A DNA stretch of 48,865 nucleotides from a candidate division KSB1 bacterium (GTDB taxonomy: Bacteria > Zhuqueibacterota > Zhuqueibacteria > Thermofontimicrobiales > Thermofontimicrobiaceae): NCBI GenBank assembly GCA_034506395.1, contig JAPDPQ010000036.1, positions 1 through 48,865 of the forward strand, given 5' to 3'. The notes under the pieces were generated by a model. That model saw only the letters and a program-made list of their open reading frames with translations. It searched no databases and was not told where the DNA came from. Below, one piece after another: positions 1-9,217 of this stretch. The first letter of the stretch is position 1. Every line of letters starts with the position of its first letter. The position numbers and the translations under genes were made by a program.

Positions 1-883
1 TATTATCGATGATGTCGATGACGGTGGTCATGGCACCATCGAGATCAGCCTCATGGATCATCCGTCCAACAATTACGATTATTTCCTGCTGGTCAATCGC
101 CGCTGCTCCAGCGATAACAATGGGACGCCTGCGCCAGCGCAGACCATCACTGTTCGCACCAATAAATCAGGGCAATACCAAATTCGGGATTTATATTCTG
201 GGGAGTTGTTTGTTACCAGCAATGGCTATTTCCGCAATATCACCATTGGCCCTGGCAGAGGGCGATTATTTGAATTGCGTCCCATGTTTGCGGCCAATGA
301 GACCTGGGATACGGATACGGTCAATGTGTCCAGCAGCATCACCGTGCCGTCGGGAAAGACGTTGACAATTGCTCCCAATAGCACAGTGAAATTTTATACT
401 GGTCAATATCTTCTTGTGCAAGGCAAGTTGGTTGCCAATGGGACGGCCAGCCAGCACATTAAATTTACCGCAGCGGCAGCAGCCAATCCTACCCGTGGAA
501 GCTTCGATAATCCCCCTATCTCCTGTTAAGACACCAGAATTTCTCCATTCAAAATTTGCCTCGGGTCATCATAAATTTTATCCAGATTCAAATGAATTAA
601 AAGGATGTTTTGCTCTTAGGAACAGCTTGAATGCAAGCTCCGGTCAAGCCGATGGTAGAATTTCGCTCTCGGCTTCCTGATGAGATTCATCTGTCCTTTG
701 AGATTCAGGTGCTGCGAGCTGCACAATCTGTATGGTGTTTGGAGAGATCAATCTGCTGCCTATCGAATGGAGAATTGGAATGATCGCGATGAAAATGGCA
801 GCGCAGTGGCTTCGGACGTGTATTTTTATGCCATCAGCGCCGGGGAGTTTCGGCAGGTGAGGAAGATGGTGTTAGTTCGGTAA
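1..883 (+). pseudogene. Broken secreted sorting-domain protein (5' end outside window)
   Basis: An open frame runs in from the left edge (frame of base 2) and stops at 529. Its end has a beta-helix-like stretch (SSSITVPSGKTLTIAP, then YLLVQGKLVANGT) typical of large secreted FCB proteins. Around 654-710 a different frame encodes RLPDEIHLSFEI, and from about 710 to 883 a third frame encodes NLYGVW ... WNDRDENG ... YFYAISAG ... KMVLVR, which is the end of a FlgD-like C-terminal sorting domain. The usual NYPNPFNP start of that domain is absent. I read this as one gene broken by at least a stop, a frameshift and probably an internal deletion. Sequencing or assembly error is the alternative, but the other genes here are intact. 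The original function is unknown beyond being secreted. Confidence 0.6.
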
Positions 884-896
884 ATGTTTTGAAGCC

Positions 897-929
897 AGCG
901 TTCCTAAACCTGGGAGGTTTAGGAACGCT
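897..929 (+). terminator. Strong hairpin ending the upstream unit
   Basis: A perfect 14-bp stem (897-910 with 916-929) closes a 5-nt loop, TGGGA. It lies 14 bases after the stop of the broken gene and 20 bases before the pyrR promoter. The following tract (TAATTAGAAATAATTTTT) is only moderately T-rich, so termination efficiency is uncertain. Confidence 0.65.
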
Positions 930-949
930 TAATTAGAAATAATTTTTCC

Positions 950-977
950 TTGACAATCACCAAAAAATTGTTATATT
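950..977 (+). promoter_or_regulatory. Sigma70-type promoter of pyrR-pyrB
   Basis: TTGACA at 950-955 and TATATT at 972-977 are separated by 16 bp. Transcription should begin near 983-986. This puts the PyrR-type leader hairpin within the first 15-50 nt of the RNA and shows that the open frame upstream of 1078 is not translated. Confidence 0.7.
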
Positions 978-997
978 AGTGTCAAATAAATTTGGCT

Positions 998-1077
998 CCC
1001 CTTTAAACCGATCCAGAGAGAAGGGAAAGGGGCGTTTTGATAGAAGTGCCTTCATGCGCCCTGAGAAGGCTTTTTTT
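998..1077 (+). promoter_or_regulatory. PyrR-responsive attenuator leader
   Basis: Three alternative structures can be drawn. (1) PyrR loop: CCCCTTT (998-1004) pairs with AAAGGGG (1026-1032) and presents the hexaloop CAGAGA (1014-1019) closed by C-G and U-A. The ATCCAGAGAG segment matches the known PyrR-binding core. (2) Antiterminator: GGGGCG (1029-1034) can pair with CGCCCT (1057-1062), using the same G run as stem 1. (3) Terminator: GCCTTC (1048-1053) pairs with GAAGGC (1065-1070), followed by seven T (1071-1077). By analogy with Bacillus pyr operons, PyrR-UMP would stabilise structure 1, free the terminator and turn the operon off. The pyrR Shine-Dalgarno (GAGAAGG, 1063-1069) lies in the terminator stem, so translation may be blocked too. 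Confidence 0.75.
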
Positions 1078-1671
1078 ATGTCTAAAAACGGAAACGGCAT
1101 GGAACGAAAGGTCAAAGCGAAAATCATCGATGAAATCGGGTTAAAACGGACTATCACGCGATTGGCGCATGAGATTTTGGAGCGGAATCGGGGGGCTGAG
1201 AATTTGGTCATTGTTGGCATTCGGACCCGAGGGGTATATCTGGCACAACGGATCATCAATGAAATTGCGAAAATCGAGGGACGGCAACTGCCGTTGGGGG
1301 TCTTGGATATTACCATGTATCGCGATGATTTTCGCCAACGGCTGAGACACCCTGTGGTGCAGCAGACCGATATTCCGTTCGATATTTATGACAAAAATGT
1401 GGTGCTGGTCGATGATGTCCTTTATACAGGTCGAACCACCCGGGCGGCGCTGGAGGCACTGATGTCTTTCGGCCGACCAGCGAGGATCCAATTGGCAGTG
1501 CTGGTCGATCGCGGTCATCGTGAGCTGCCGATCAAGCCGGATTACGTCGGGAAAAACATCCCCACCTCGATCGGCGAAGAGGTACAAGTGAAAATGCGAG
1601 AAATCGACGATGAGGATTGTGTCTTGCTGGTAGAGAGCCCAGCGGGTACGAATGAGCTGAACAAAATATGA
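1078..1671 (+). CDS. pyrR: Bifunctional pyr operon regulator / uracil phosphoribosyltransferase
   Basis: PyrR is an RNA-binding attenuation protein that senses UMP and also converts uracil plus PRPP to UMP. The 197-residue product matches the family length (about 180). It carries the type I PRTase PRPP loop [17 protein letters not shown] (residues 108-124) and the YRDD segment (81-84). Start choice: ATG 1078 follows GAGAAGG with 8 nt spacing; an internal ATG at 1099 has no good ribosome-binding site, and starts upstream of 983 are excluded by the promoter. It directly follows its own PyrR-loop leader and is 17 nt ahead of pyrB, so the two form an autoregulated operon. The identification is firm; UPRT activity is a family property and is not tested here. 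Confidence 0.93.
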   Translation: MSKNGNGMERKVKAKIIDEIGLKRTITRLAHEILERNRGAENLVIVGIRTRGVYLAQRIINEIAKIEGRQLPLGVLDITMYRDDFRQRLRHPVVQQTDIPFDIYDKNVVLVDDVLYTGRTTRAALEALMSFGRPARIQLAVLVDRGHRELPIKPDYVGKNIPTSIGEEVQVKMREIDDEDCVLLVESPAGTNELNKI

Positions 1672-1688
1672 GGTAAAAGAGCAACGAC

Positions 1689-2618
1689 GTGGTTTTCAAA
1701 CGAAAACATCTGTTAGGGCTGGAAGACGTTTCGGCAGAGGAGATCAAATTGATCCTGGATACCGCAACGTCTTTCAAGGAAGTTTTGGAGCGCCCTATCC
1801 CCAAAGTGCCAACCCTAAGGGGCAAGACGATTGTGAATTTATTTTATGAGCCATCCACCCGCACCCGCATTTCATTTGAGCTTGCCGAAAAAAGATTATC
1901 CGCCGATACCATCAATTTTTCCACCAGCACCTCATCCGTAAAAAAAGGCGAGAGCTTGCGCGATACAGCCCAAAATATTGAAGCGATGAAGGTAGATATG
2001 GTCGTAATTCGCCACTCGGCAGCCGGCGCGCCCCATTTTCTGACCCATTGGATCAAGGGCTCGGTGATCAATGCTGGCGATGGGATGCACGAGCATCCTA
2101 CTCAGGCATTGCTGGACATGATGACCCTGCGGGAAATTTATGGCGAGCTGAAAGGATTGCGCGTCGCAATTGTGGGGGATATTCTGCATTCGCGCGTTGC
2201 TCGCTCCAATATTTTTGGTCTAACAACCATGGGCGCCGAAGTGGTTATTTGCGGCCCAGCTCCATTGATCCCTATCGAAGCCGAACGATGGCCGGTAAAA
2301 ATCCTTTACAGTGTGGATCATGCCATCAGTTGGGCCGATGTGATTATGGTGCTGCGCATCCAATTGGAGCGTCAAACAGCGAACTTCTTCCCTTCACTTC
2401 GGGAGTATCACAACTATTTCGGCATCACGCGGGAGCGGCTGGTAAAAGCGAACAAGAAGGTCACTCTCATGCACCCGGGGCCAATCAATCGTGGAGTGGA
2501 ACTCGACAGCGATCTGGCTGATGATCCAGAATTCTCAGTGATTCTCAATCAGGTGACCAACGGTGTGGCAGTTCGAATGGCAATTCTGTATTTGTTGAGT
2601 GGGGAGATGGGGAAATAG
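1689..2618 (+). CDS. pyrB: Aspartate carbamoyltransferase catalytic subunit
   Basis: It condenses carbamoyl phosphate with aspartate to N-carbamoyl-aspartate, the committed step of pyrimidine synthesis in the cytoplasm. At 309 residues it is the normal catalytic-chain length. The carbamoyl-phosphate motif STRTR is at 56-60, the 80s-loop lysines at 85-86, HEHPTQ at 134-139 and HPGPINRG at 262-269. The start is GTG at 1689, 17 nt after pyrR, with a weak purine-rich site. No pyrI regulatory chain follows; as in Bacillus, control is probably by PyrR rather than by allostery. A heptamer repeat cluster lies 12 bp after the stop. Confidence 0.95.
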   Translation: MVFKRKHLLGLEDVSAEEIKLILDTATSFKEVLERPIPKVPTLRGKTIVNLFYEPSTRTRISFELAEKRLSADTINFSTSTSSVKKGESLRDTAQNIEAMKVDMVVIRHSAAGAPHFLTHWIKGSVINAGDGMHEHPTQALLDMMTLREIYGELKGLRVAIVGDILHSRVARSNIFGLTTMGAEVVICGPAPLIPIEAERWPVKILYSVDHAISWADVIMVLRIQLERQTANFFPSLREYHNYFGITRERLVKANKKVTLMHPGPINRGVELDSDLADDPEFSVILNQVTNGVAVRMAILYLLSGEMGK

Positions 2619-2630
2619 GCAGTGAATATT

Positions 2631-2686
2631 AATCAGTGATCAGTAATCAGTGATCAGTAAGCAGTGATCAGTAAGCAGTAAGCAGT
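2631..2686 (+). repeat. Heptamer tandem repeat cluster 1 (8 units)
   Basis: Eight head-to-tail 7-bp units with consensus (A/G)A(T/G)CAGT: AATCAGT, GATCAGT, AATCAGT, GATCAGT, AAGCAGT, GATCAGT, AAGCAGT, AAGCAGT. It lies just downstream of pyrB. The same family recurs at 4249-4318 and 35905-35967. The rest of the 2619-2852 gap shows no gene or convincing promoter. Confidence 0.9.
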
Positions 2687-2852
2687 GTTTCGTCATATCC
2701 TATATTAGGGCTATGGGTTGATGCGATCATGTGTGAGCAAAGGCGCTCGTTGAGGGATACATTTTTTGATCTGCTGAATTTAATTTAGCACCTGAGGATG
2801 ATCAATCACAACCGGGCATCCCCAAATTATTGCTTTGAACTTCAATTTGGTT

Positions 2853-4208
2853 ATGAATTCTATGAGAGAAATACTTACCACCAGTCATGCATCGGGAAGC
2901 GCCATTGGAAGGGCTGGATTGCGATCGGCTCAGAAAATTTTGTTGCGCCGCGGCCAAATCATTGATGGAAGCGAGAAATACCAGGGCAGATTTGACCTTT
3001 TGATCATCGACGGAAAAATTGCAGATCTGCGTCCTGAAATTTCGCTTGCCAGCGATTTTGATGGTGAGATATTTGATCTGAGGGATAAACTGCTTTTCCC
3101 CGGCTTTCTTGATTTGCATGTTCATTTTCGTGAGCCTGGGCGAGAGGATGAAGAGACGTTACTCAGTGGCGCAGCAGCGGCCATGGCTGGTGGCTTTACT
3201 GGCGTGTGCACCATGCCCAATACCCAGCCAGTCACGGATTCTCGGGAGATTGTTGAATTTATCAGAGAAACGGTCAAGGGACATCTCATCACGGTTTATC
3301 CTGTGGCGGCGATCACGCGCGGGCAGCGGGGCGAGGAACTGGTCGAAATGGCCGAACTTGTCGAGGCTGGTGTGGTGGCGTTCTCGGATGACGGCAAATC
3401 GGTAGCCAATAGCTTGGTGCTCCGGCGTGCGCTGGAGTATGCCCGAATGTTCAATATCCCGATCATCGAGCATTGTGAAGATGCCGCGCTAGCTCAGGAG
3501 GGCGTGATGCATGAGGGCTTTGTTTCAACCAACCTTGGATTGCCTGGTATTCCTTCCATCGCAGAGGATGTGATCGTCGCGCGGGACATTATGCTGGCGG
3601 AATATACAAAAAGCAAGATCCATATCGCCCATATTTCAACCAAAGGGGCTGTCGAACTGGTGCGTCGCGCGAAAGACAAGGGTATCGCCGTTACGGCCGA
3701 GGCCACCCCACATCATTTTTCGCTAACTGATGAGATGGTGACATCGTTCGATGCAAACTTTAAAATGAACCCTCCGCTGCGGAGCAGGGAACATGTCCAA
3801 GCAATTATAGAAGGATTAAAAGATGGCACGATCGATGCCATTGCCACCGATCATGCGCCACACTCAATTGAAGAAAAAGAAACAGAGTTTGCCGCAGCGC
3901 CGTTCGGTATCATTGGTTTAGAAACAGCAATTGGCTTGATTATTGAGAAGCTGATAAAGCCCAAAATTTTAAATTGGCAGCAAATGGCGGCGAAATTGTG
4001 TCTCAATCCTCATAGGATTCTTGGGCTGCCCGAGCCGCAGATCGCGATCGGCCAACCAGCCAATTTGACTATCATCGATCCAGATGCCACATGGCTGGTC
4101 GATAAAACCAAATTCAAATCACGTTCGAGGAACACACCGTTCCATGGTTGGCGACTGTCGGGCAAGGTTTTGGGTGTGGTGAATAATGGGCATTGTTTTT
4201 TTCAATAA
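2853..4208 (+). CDS. pyrC: Dihydroorotase (type I)
   Basis: It cyclises N-carbamoyl-aspartate to dihydroorotate, the step after PyrB. The amidohydrolase signature PGFLDLHVHFREPG gives the first two metal histidines; further metal and substrate motifs follow in order: TMPNTQPV, DDGKSVANS, IIEHCED, IHIAHISTKGA and IATDHAPHS. The start is uncertain. Family members usually begin just before the ILLRRGQIIDGS segment, so ATG 2853 or 2862 would leave an unusual 25-30-residue leader with no clear ribosome-binding site. TTG at 2919 has GGAAGG six bases upstream and may be the true start. The gene is separated from pyrB by about 230 bp and sits between two heptamer repeat clusters. Confidence 0.93.
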   Translation: MNSMREILTTSHASGSAIGRAGLRSAQKILLRRGQIIDGSEKYQGRFDLLIIDGKIADLRPEISLASDFDGEIFDLRDKLLFPGFLDLHVHFREPGREDEETLLSGAAAAMAGGFTGVCTMPNTQPVTDSREIVEFIRETVKGHLITVYPVAAITRGQRGEELVEMAELVEAGVVAFSDDGKSVANSLVLRRALEYARMFNIPIIEHCEDAALAQEGVMHEGFVSTNLGLPGIPSIAEDVIVARDIMLAEYTKSKIHIAHISTKGAVELVRRAKDKGIAVTAEATPHHFSLTDEMVTSFDANFKMNPPLRSREHVQAIIEGLKDGTIDAIATDHAPHSIEEKETEFAAAPFGIIGLETAIGLIIEKLIKPKILNWQQMAAKLCLNPHRILGLPEPQIAIGQPANLTIIDPDATWLVDKTKFKSRSRNTPFHGWRLSGKVLGVVNNGHCFFQ

Positions 4209-4248
4209 CGATCGGTGTAAAAGTTATGATTGGCAATCTGCAGTCAGA

Positions 4249-4318
4249 AGGCAGTAATCAGTAATCAGTAATCAGTTATCAGTTATCAGTTATCAGTTAT
4301 CAGCTATCAGTTATCAAA
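4249..4318 (+). repeat. Heptamer tandem repeat cluster 2
   Basis: Units run AGGCAGT, AATCAGT x3, TATCAGT x3, TATCAGC, TATCAGT, then a decayed TATCAAA. The core 4256-4311 is eight units (56 bp), the same core length as clusters 1 and 3. It lies in the 151-bp gap between pyrC and the aminotransferase gene, which holds no other recognisable feature. Confidence 0.9.
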
Positions 4319-4359
4319 TATTAGCATTGTTCATTTGATTTGCAAGGAAATGAATAGCG

Positions 4360-5529
4360 ATGGACCGCGCTCAGATTCATTCCAGGCGTACTGAAAAGAT
4401 CTCGCCATTCATCGTGATGGAAGTGTTGGAGCGAGCGCAGCAGATGGAACGCTGTGGGGAACATATCGTTCATCTTGAGGTTGGCGAACCAGATTTTGCG
4501 ACGCCGAGCAAAATCGTGGAAGCTGGTCAAGCTGCTTTGGCACGGGGTGAAACCCACTATACCCATAGCCTTGGCATCTGGCCGCTGCGCGAAGCCATTG
4601 CGGAGTACTATTCGAAAAATTATAGCATCAAAGTCTCTCCAGATCAGGTGATCGTTACCTCTGGAACCTCACCTGCCCTGCTTTTGGTGTTGTCGGCCAT
4701 TTTGAACCCCGGGGACGAAGTGATCTGTGCCAATCCCAGCTATGCGTGTTATAAAAATTTTATCGCCTATTTAAGTGCTCGCTTCCACCCAGTGAAGGTA
4801 TATGAAGACGATGGTTTTCAGTTTCGGCCAGAACAGATTAAAGCCAAGATCACTCCAAAAACAAAAGCGATTCTGATCAATTCCCCCTCAAATCCTACGG
4901 GCAATCTGCTATCGGCTCAGGTCATGGAGCAGATCGCACATTTGGGGCCACTGGTCATATCAGATGAAATTTATCATGGCCTCGTCTATGGGGATCCGGC
5001 GCATTCCATTTTAGAGTTCTCATCAAACGCCGTGGTGTTGAATGGTTTTTCGAAGTTATTTGCTATGACTGGCTGGCGGCTCGGCTATTTAATTGTCCCA
5101 CAAGCATTGGTGCGCCCGATTCAGAAATTGCAACAAAATTTCTTTATTTCGGCCAATGCTTTTGTGCAATGGGCTGGAGTTGCTGCGCTCACCGAATCGC
5201 ATCCAGAGATCGAGACCATGGTCGCAACGTACGATCAGCGAAGAAAATTTATGATCGAACGACTCCGAGACCTCGGATTCAAGATTTCTGTTGAACCCAC
5301 TGGAGCGTTTTATGTGTTCGCGAATGCCAAGCGATTTTGCTCCAACTCCTATGAATTTGCCTTTGAGCTATTAGAAAATGCCCACGTAGCAGTCACTCCA
5401 GGGATCGATTTCGGTACCAATGGGGAAGGCTTTTTGAGGTTTTCATATGCGAATTCGATCGATAATATCCAGCTTGGGGTCGAGCGAATCAAAAGATATT
5501 TGCAAACACGAGAAAAATGTATTGAATGA
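4360..5529 (+). CDS. Class I/II PLP-dependent aminotransferase (aspartate aminotransferase-like)
   Basis: A cytoplasmic transaminase of fold type I, 389 residues, the normal length. Visible motifs are SPSNPTG, SDEIYHGLVYG (the aspartate that contacts the PLP ring nitrogen) and the PLP-lysine motif NGFSKLFAMTGWRLGY with the Schiff-base lysine at residue 232. FLRFSYANS near the C-terminus supplies the arginine that binds the substrate carboxylate. ATG 4360 follows AAGGAA with 10 nt spacing. The substrate cannot be fixed from sequence. Aspartate is the precursor consumed by PyrB, so an aspartate transaminase would fit here, but alanine or aromatic specificity is possible. Confidence 0.85.
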   Translation: MDRAQIHSRRTEKISPFIVMEVLERAQQMERCGEHIVHLEVGEPDFATPSKIVEAGQAALARGETHYTHSLGIWPLREAIAEYYSKNYSIKVSPDQVIVTSGTSPALLLVLSAILNPGDEVICANPSYACYKNFIAYLSARFHPVKVYEDDGFQFRPEQIKAKITPKTKAILINSPSNPTGNLLSAQVMEQIAHLGPLVISDEIYHGLVYGDPAHSILEFSSNAVVLNGFSKLFAMTGWRLGYLIVPQALVRPIQKLQQNFFISANAFVQWAGVAALTESHPEIETMVATYDQRRKFMIERLRDLGFKISVEPTGAFYVFANAKRFCSNSYEFAFELLENAHVAVTPGIDFGTNGEGFLRFSYANSIDNIQLGVERIKRYLQTREKCIE

Positions 5530-5538
5530 AAATTTTGC

Positions 5539-5567
5539 TTGACATTGTTTATTAGGATTAATAATTT
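5539..5567 (+). promoter_or_regulatory. Candidate promoter ahead of the Oar-like receptor
   Basis: TTGACA (5539-5544), a 17-bp spacer and TAATTT (5562-5567). The leader would be about 210 nt. It contains a small AT-rich hairpin (ATAAAAGT 5727-5734 with ACTTTTAT 5740-5747). The motif match is good, but nothing independent confirms that it is used. Confidence 0.5.
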
Positions 5568-5787
5568 TGCCGTTGCTTGAATATATCGCGGCCTATTGAA
5601 TCTACCAAAAGGTCATTTGAATTTTTTTATTGGAGTTTGCAAATTTTAATACATCTGTAACATTAACCGTTTATCTTTGTTATCGCTTATTTGGTAACCA
5701 TGAATCATTTCACGCGCACGAACTTCATAAAAGTAGATAACTTTTATTAATTCACCTATCACATTTAACCATCAATGGAGGGATTTT

Positions 5788-8700
5788 ATGGAGAAAATGA
5801 AGTATCTGGTAAGCGTGATACTGCTGTTGTTCATTGTTCCTAACTTGGTTTGGTCGCAAGGTTTAACCACCGCTGCCATGAGCGGCTCGGTAACCAGCAC
5901 CTCAGGGGAGCCGCTTGCTGGAGCGAACGTTGTTGCGATGCATGTTCCCAGCGGTGTGATTTTCGGAGCGGCCACCCGGAACGATGGCAATTTCAACATT
6001 ACTGGTATGCGCGTTGGTGGTCCTTACACGGTCACCGTCTCGTACATTGGCTATAAGACCCAAAAGATCGAAAATGTCTACTTAAACTTGGGTCAGAACT
6101 TGCGCCTGGAGTTTAAACTGCCCGAGGAAGCCCTGGAAGTTGGCGCTCTGGAAGTCGTAGCAGAGCGCAACGCCATTCTAAGTGCTTCTCGAACCGGGGC
6201 AGCCACTTCGGTGAGCCGAGAAGCGATCATTACTCTGCCAACCATTACTGGTAGGATTGAGGATTTTGTCCGCTTGACGCCACAATATAACCCCAACGGC
6301 TCGGGCTATGGTTCATCCTTTGCTGGGCAAGACGGACGACTGAATAATATCACGGTAGACGGATCTTATTTCAACAATTCTTTCGGACTGGCCAGCCAGC
6401 CAGGCGACCGTACCGGTGTGGCGCCAATTTCATTAGAAGCGATCGAACAGCTTCAGGTGAACATTTCGCCTTACGACGTTCGCGAAGGTAACTTCGTCGG
6501 CGCTAATGTGAATACCGTAACCAAAAGCGGCACCAACGAATTCTCAGCGTCCATCTATGGGCAAACCCGAAATCAGGACTGGGTTGGGACCAAAGCTCGA
6601 GAAAATAAAGTTGATCCTGGGACATTCAAATATAATCGCTTTGGTGCGCGGGTAAGTGGCCCGATTCTCAAAAACAAATTATTTTTCTTCTTGAACTACG
6701 AAGGCGATAAGCTTACCCAACCAGGGACGACTTTCCGCGCAAATAGAGGCGGTGAAACTGTAGGTGGGAATATCACTCGTGTGTTGGCTTCGGATCTGGA
6801 TGCGCTGAGCCAGTATCTCAAAACCAATTTTGGTTACGACACTGGCCCATATGAAGGCTACAATCACTATACCCCCGCCACCCGATTTATTGCCAAACTG
6901 GATTATAACCTCAATGAGCGAAATAAAATCAGCTTACGCTACAACCATCTCGATTCTGAAACGGATGTGCTGCTGTCAAATTCCTCTTCTCTTGGATTTG
7001 GCAACCGAAGAAGCAGCACCACGGGATTGAATTTCCAGAATTCCAATTACATCATCATGGAGAATATCCGCTCCATCGTTGGAGAATGGAACTCGATGAT
7101 CGGGAAAAATATGGCCAACAACCTCATCGTTGGTTACACTTACAATGACGAAAGCCGAAAATCCCGCGGTTCTTTCTTCCCATTCGTGGACATCAAAGAA
7201 GGTGGCTCGGTCTACACCTCGTTCGGGTTTGAGCCATTCACACCCAATAATGAATTGCGCTATGGCAGCTATCAATTGCAGAATAATTTTATGCTCTATC
7301 TGCATCAGCATAGCTTGACCTTTGGCTTGAGCCTCGAGCGCTATCGCTCGGAAAACGTCTTCTTCCCTGGTTCGCAAAGCGTTTACGTCTATAACTCGCT
7401 GGCCGATTTCTATACAGATGCCAACGATTATTTAGCGAATCCCAATCGCACGGTTTCGCCGGTGACGCTGGAGCGATTCCAAGTGCGCTGGTCCAATATT
7501 CCTGGGCAAACCAAGCCGATTCAACCGCTCAAGGTCATTTACGCGGGTGTCTATGCTCAGGATGAATGGCAGGTCTCTAAAAACTTTCAAGTCACGGCTG
7601 GCTTGCGATTGGACGTCCCGTTCTTCGGCGATACTGGATACGAGAACTATAAAGCCGATGCACTGACCTTCATGGATGAGTATGGTAAGCCCGTCCAATA
7701 TAAAACCAAAAAGCTGCCAGATCCGAATATTCTCTGGTCACCACGGCTGGGCTTCAACTTGGATATTACTGGTGATCGCTCCACCCAATTGCGCGGTGGC
7801 ACCGGCATTTTCACTGGCCGACCCGCCTATGTGTGGATCTCCAACCAGATCGGCAACACTGGGGTGCTAACCGGCTTCGAGCGCAAGGATAAAACCACCG
7901 AACGACCGTTCCATCCTGATCCCAATCATTATAAGCCCAAGGATGTGACTGGTGAGCCGGCCAAGACCTATGAATTGGCATTGACCGATCCGAATTTCAA
8001 ATTCCCACAAGTTTGGCGCAGCAACCTCGCGATTGATCAGCGACTGCCATTCGGATTCATCGGGACTGCCGAAATTATGTACAGTAAGGACGTGAATGGC
8101 ATCTATTACATCAATGCCAATTTAAAAGCCCCAGACTCTAGATTTGTCGGACCGGATAGCCGCCCGCGCTGGACCTCCGGCAATAAGATCAATGCTGAGG
8201 TGGATAACGCCATTGTCTTGAAGAATCAGAACGTGGGCTATTTCTGGGATTTTACGGTAGCGTTAGAGCGGCCGTTCAGCCATGGTCTGTTCGCCAAAGC
8301 TGCCTATAGCTACGGCATTTCCAAGAACACCATAGATCCGGGTTCTATCGCTTTTGGTTCGTGGAATAATAATCCGCACTCTGGCGATCCCAATAATCCG
8401 GGCGTCTCCTTCGCTACTACCTCCCCTGGACATCGTGTGTTAGGCTCAATATCTTATCGCAAGGAATATTTTAATTTTGGCGCCACCACTTTCTCGCTTT
8501 TCCTCGATGGATATTCATTGGGAACGGCCAGTTATGTGTTTAGCGGCGACCTGAACGGCGATGGCGGCACGGCCAATGATCTCATTTACATCCACAAGGA
8601 TAAATCTGAAATGAACTTTCAGACTTATACATCCGGGGGTGTGACATTCACTGCTGAACAGCAAGCCGACGCCTGGGAGGCATTCATTAAGCAGGATAAA

Positions 8701-9066
8701 TATCTGAGCAAACATCGCGGTGAATACGCCGAGCGCAACGGCATTCAGTTGCCCATGGTGTTCCGCGCTGATTTCAGCATCACTCAGGATCTGTTCACCG
8801 ATCTGTTCGAAAAGCGAAATAGCTTGCAATTCCGAATTAACTTTATGAACGTCACCAATTTGCTGAATAAGAATTGGGGCGTCGGACAACGGTTGGTCAC
8901 TACTTCGCCATTGATCATTTCAGGCAGCCCTGCTGATGCCCAAGGCCGGCCAATTTATCGTCTGCGAAATATCGGCGGCAAACTCATCAGCAAATCTTAC
9001 GAATACACCGCTGGCATTGCCGATGTGTTCAGGATCATGCTCAGCCTGAGATACAATTTCAACTAA
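5788..9066 (+). CDS. TonB-dependent receptor, Oar-like, with carboxypeptidase-regulatory-like domain
   Basis: A large outer-membrane beta-barrel (1092 residues) predicted to use TonB energy to move a substrate, possibly peptides or other polymers as in Oar-type receptors. A signal peptide ends near LVWSQ (about residue 24). Residues 30-110 are the transthyretin-like carboxypeptidase-regulatory domain (SGEPLAGANVV ... YIGYKTQKIENV). A TonB-box-like LEVVAER follows, then a plug with RIEDFVRLTPQYNP and NVNTVTKSGTNEF. The rest is alternating barrel strands, and the C-terminus ends in aromatic YNFN. GGAGGG sits six bases before ATG 5788. It is flanked by its own candidate promoter and terminator, so it is probably a single-gene unit. 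The substrate is unknown. Confidence 0.88.
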   Translation: MEKMKYLVSVILLLFIVPNLVWSQGLTTAAMSGSVTSTSGEPLAGANVVAMHVPSGVIFGAATRNDGNFNITGMRVGGPYTVTVSYIGYKTQKIENVYLNLGQNLRLEFKLPEEALEVGALEVVAERNAILSASRTGAATSVSREAIITLPTITGRIEDFVRLTPQYNPNGSGYGSSFAGQDGRLNNITVDGSYFNNSFGLASQPGDRTGVAPISLEAIEQLQVNISPYDVREGNFVGANVNTVTKSGTNEFSASIYGQTRNQDWVGTKARENKVDPGTFKYNRFGARVSGPILKNKLFFFLNYEGDKLTQPGTTFRANRGGETVGGNITRVLASDLDALSQYLKTNFGYDTGPYEGYNHYTPATRFIAKLDYNLNERNKISLRYNHLDSETDVLLSNSSSLGFGNRRSSTTGLNFQNSNYIIMENIRSIVGEWNSMIGKNMANNLIVGYTYNDESRKSRGSFFPFVDIKEGGSVYTSFGFEPFTPNNELRYGSYQLQNNFMLYLHQHSLTFGLSLERYRSENVFFPGSQSVYVYNSLADFYTDANDYLANPNRTVSPVTLERFQVRWSNIPGQTKPIQPLKVIYAGVYAQDEWQVSKNFQVTAGLRLDVPFFGDTGYENYKADALTFMDEYGKPVQYKTKKLPDPNILWSPRLGFNLDITGDRSTQLRGGTGIFTGRPAYVWISNQIGNTGVLTGFERKDKTTERPFHPDPNHYKPKDVTGEPAKTYELALTDPNFKFPQVWRSNLAIDQRLPFGFIGTAEIMYSKDVNGIYYINANLKAPDSRFVGPDSRPRWTSGNKINAEVDNAIVLKNQNVGYFWDFTVALERPFSHGLFAKAAYSYGISKNTIDPGSIAFGSWNNNPHSGDPNNPGVSFATTSPGHRVLGSISYRKEYFNFGATTFSLFLDGYSLGTASYVFSGDLNGDGGTANDLIYIHKDKSEMNFQTYTSGGVTFTAEQQADAWEAFIKQDKYLSKHRGEYAERNGIQLPMVFRADFSITQDLFTDLFEKRNSLQFRINFMNVTNLLNKNWGVGQRLVTTSPLIISGSPADAQGRPIYRLRNIGGKLISKSYEYTAGIADVFRIMLSLRYNFN

Positions 9067-9084
9067 AATCTTTTCAAATGAACT

Positions 9085-9114
9085 AAAAGCCGCTTCATCA
9101 ATGAAGCGGCTTTT
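9085..9114 (+). terminator. Intrinsic terminator after the Oar-like receptor
   Basis: AAAAGCCGCTTC (9085-9096) pairs perfectly with GAAGCGGCTTTT (9103-9114) and is followed by a T-rich tract. It is a textbook rho-independent terminator 19 bp after the stop codon, and it separates the receptor from the six-gene cluster that starts at 9218. Confidence 0.9.
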
Positions 9115-9217
9115 TTCTTTTTGAGAAGAGGGATTTTAGTTGTTGATTTTTGAAATTAATTTTTGTATATTTTTCGTCGCAATTGCATCGAGTCCTTAAT
9201 AATCCTATCATGATAAC

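Noticed and set aside
979..1077. N-terminal extension of PyrR from GTG 979
   Set aside because: It falls across the promoter and leader, before or at the expected transcription start, and PyrR proteins begin near the 1078 ATG.
2631..4318. Possible CRISPR array from the regular repeats
   Set aside because: The repeats are 7 bp long and head to tail without unique spacers, and no cas gene is present.
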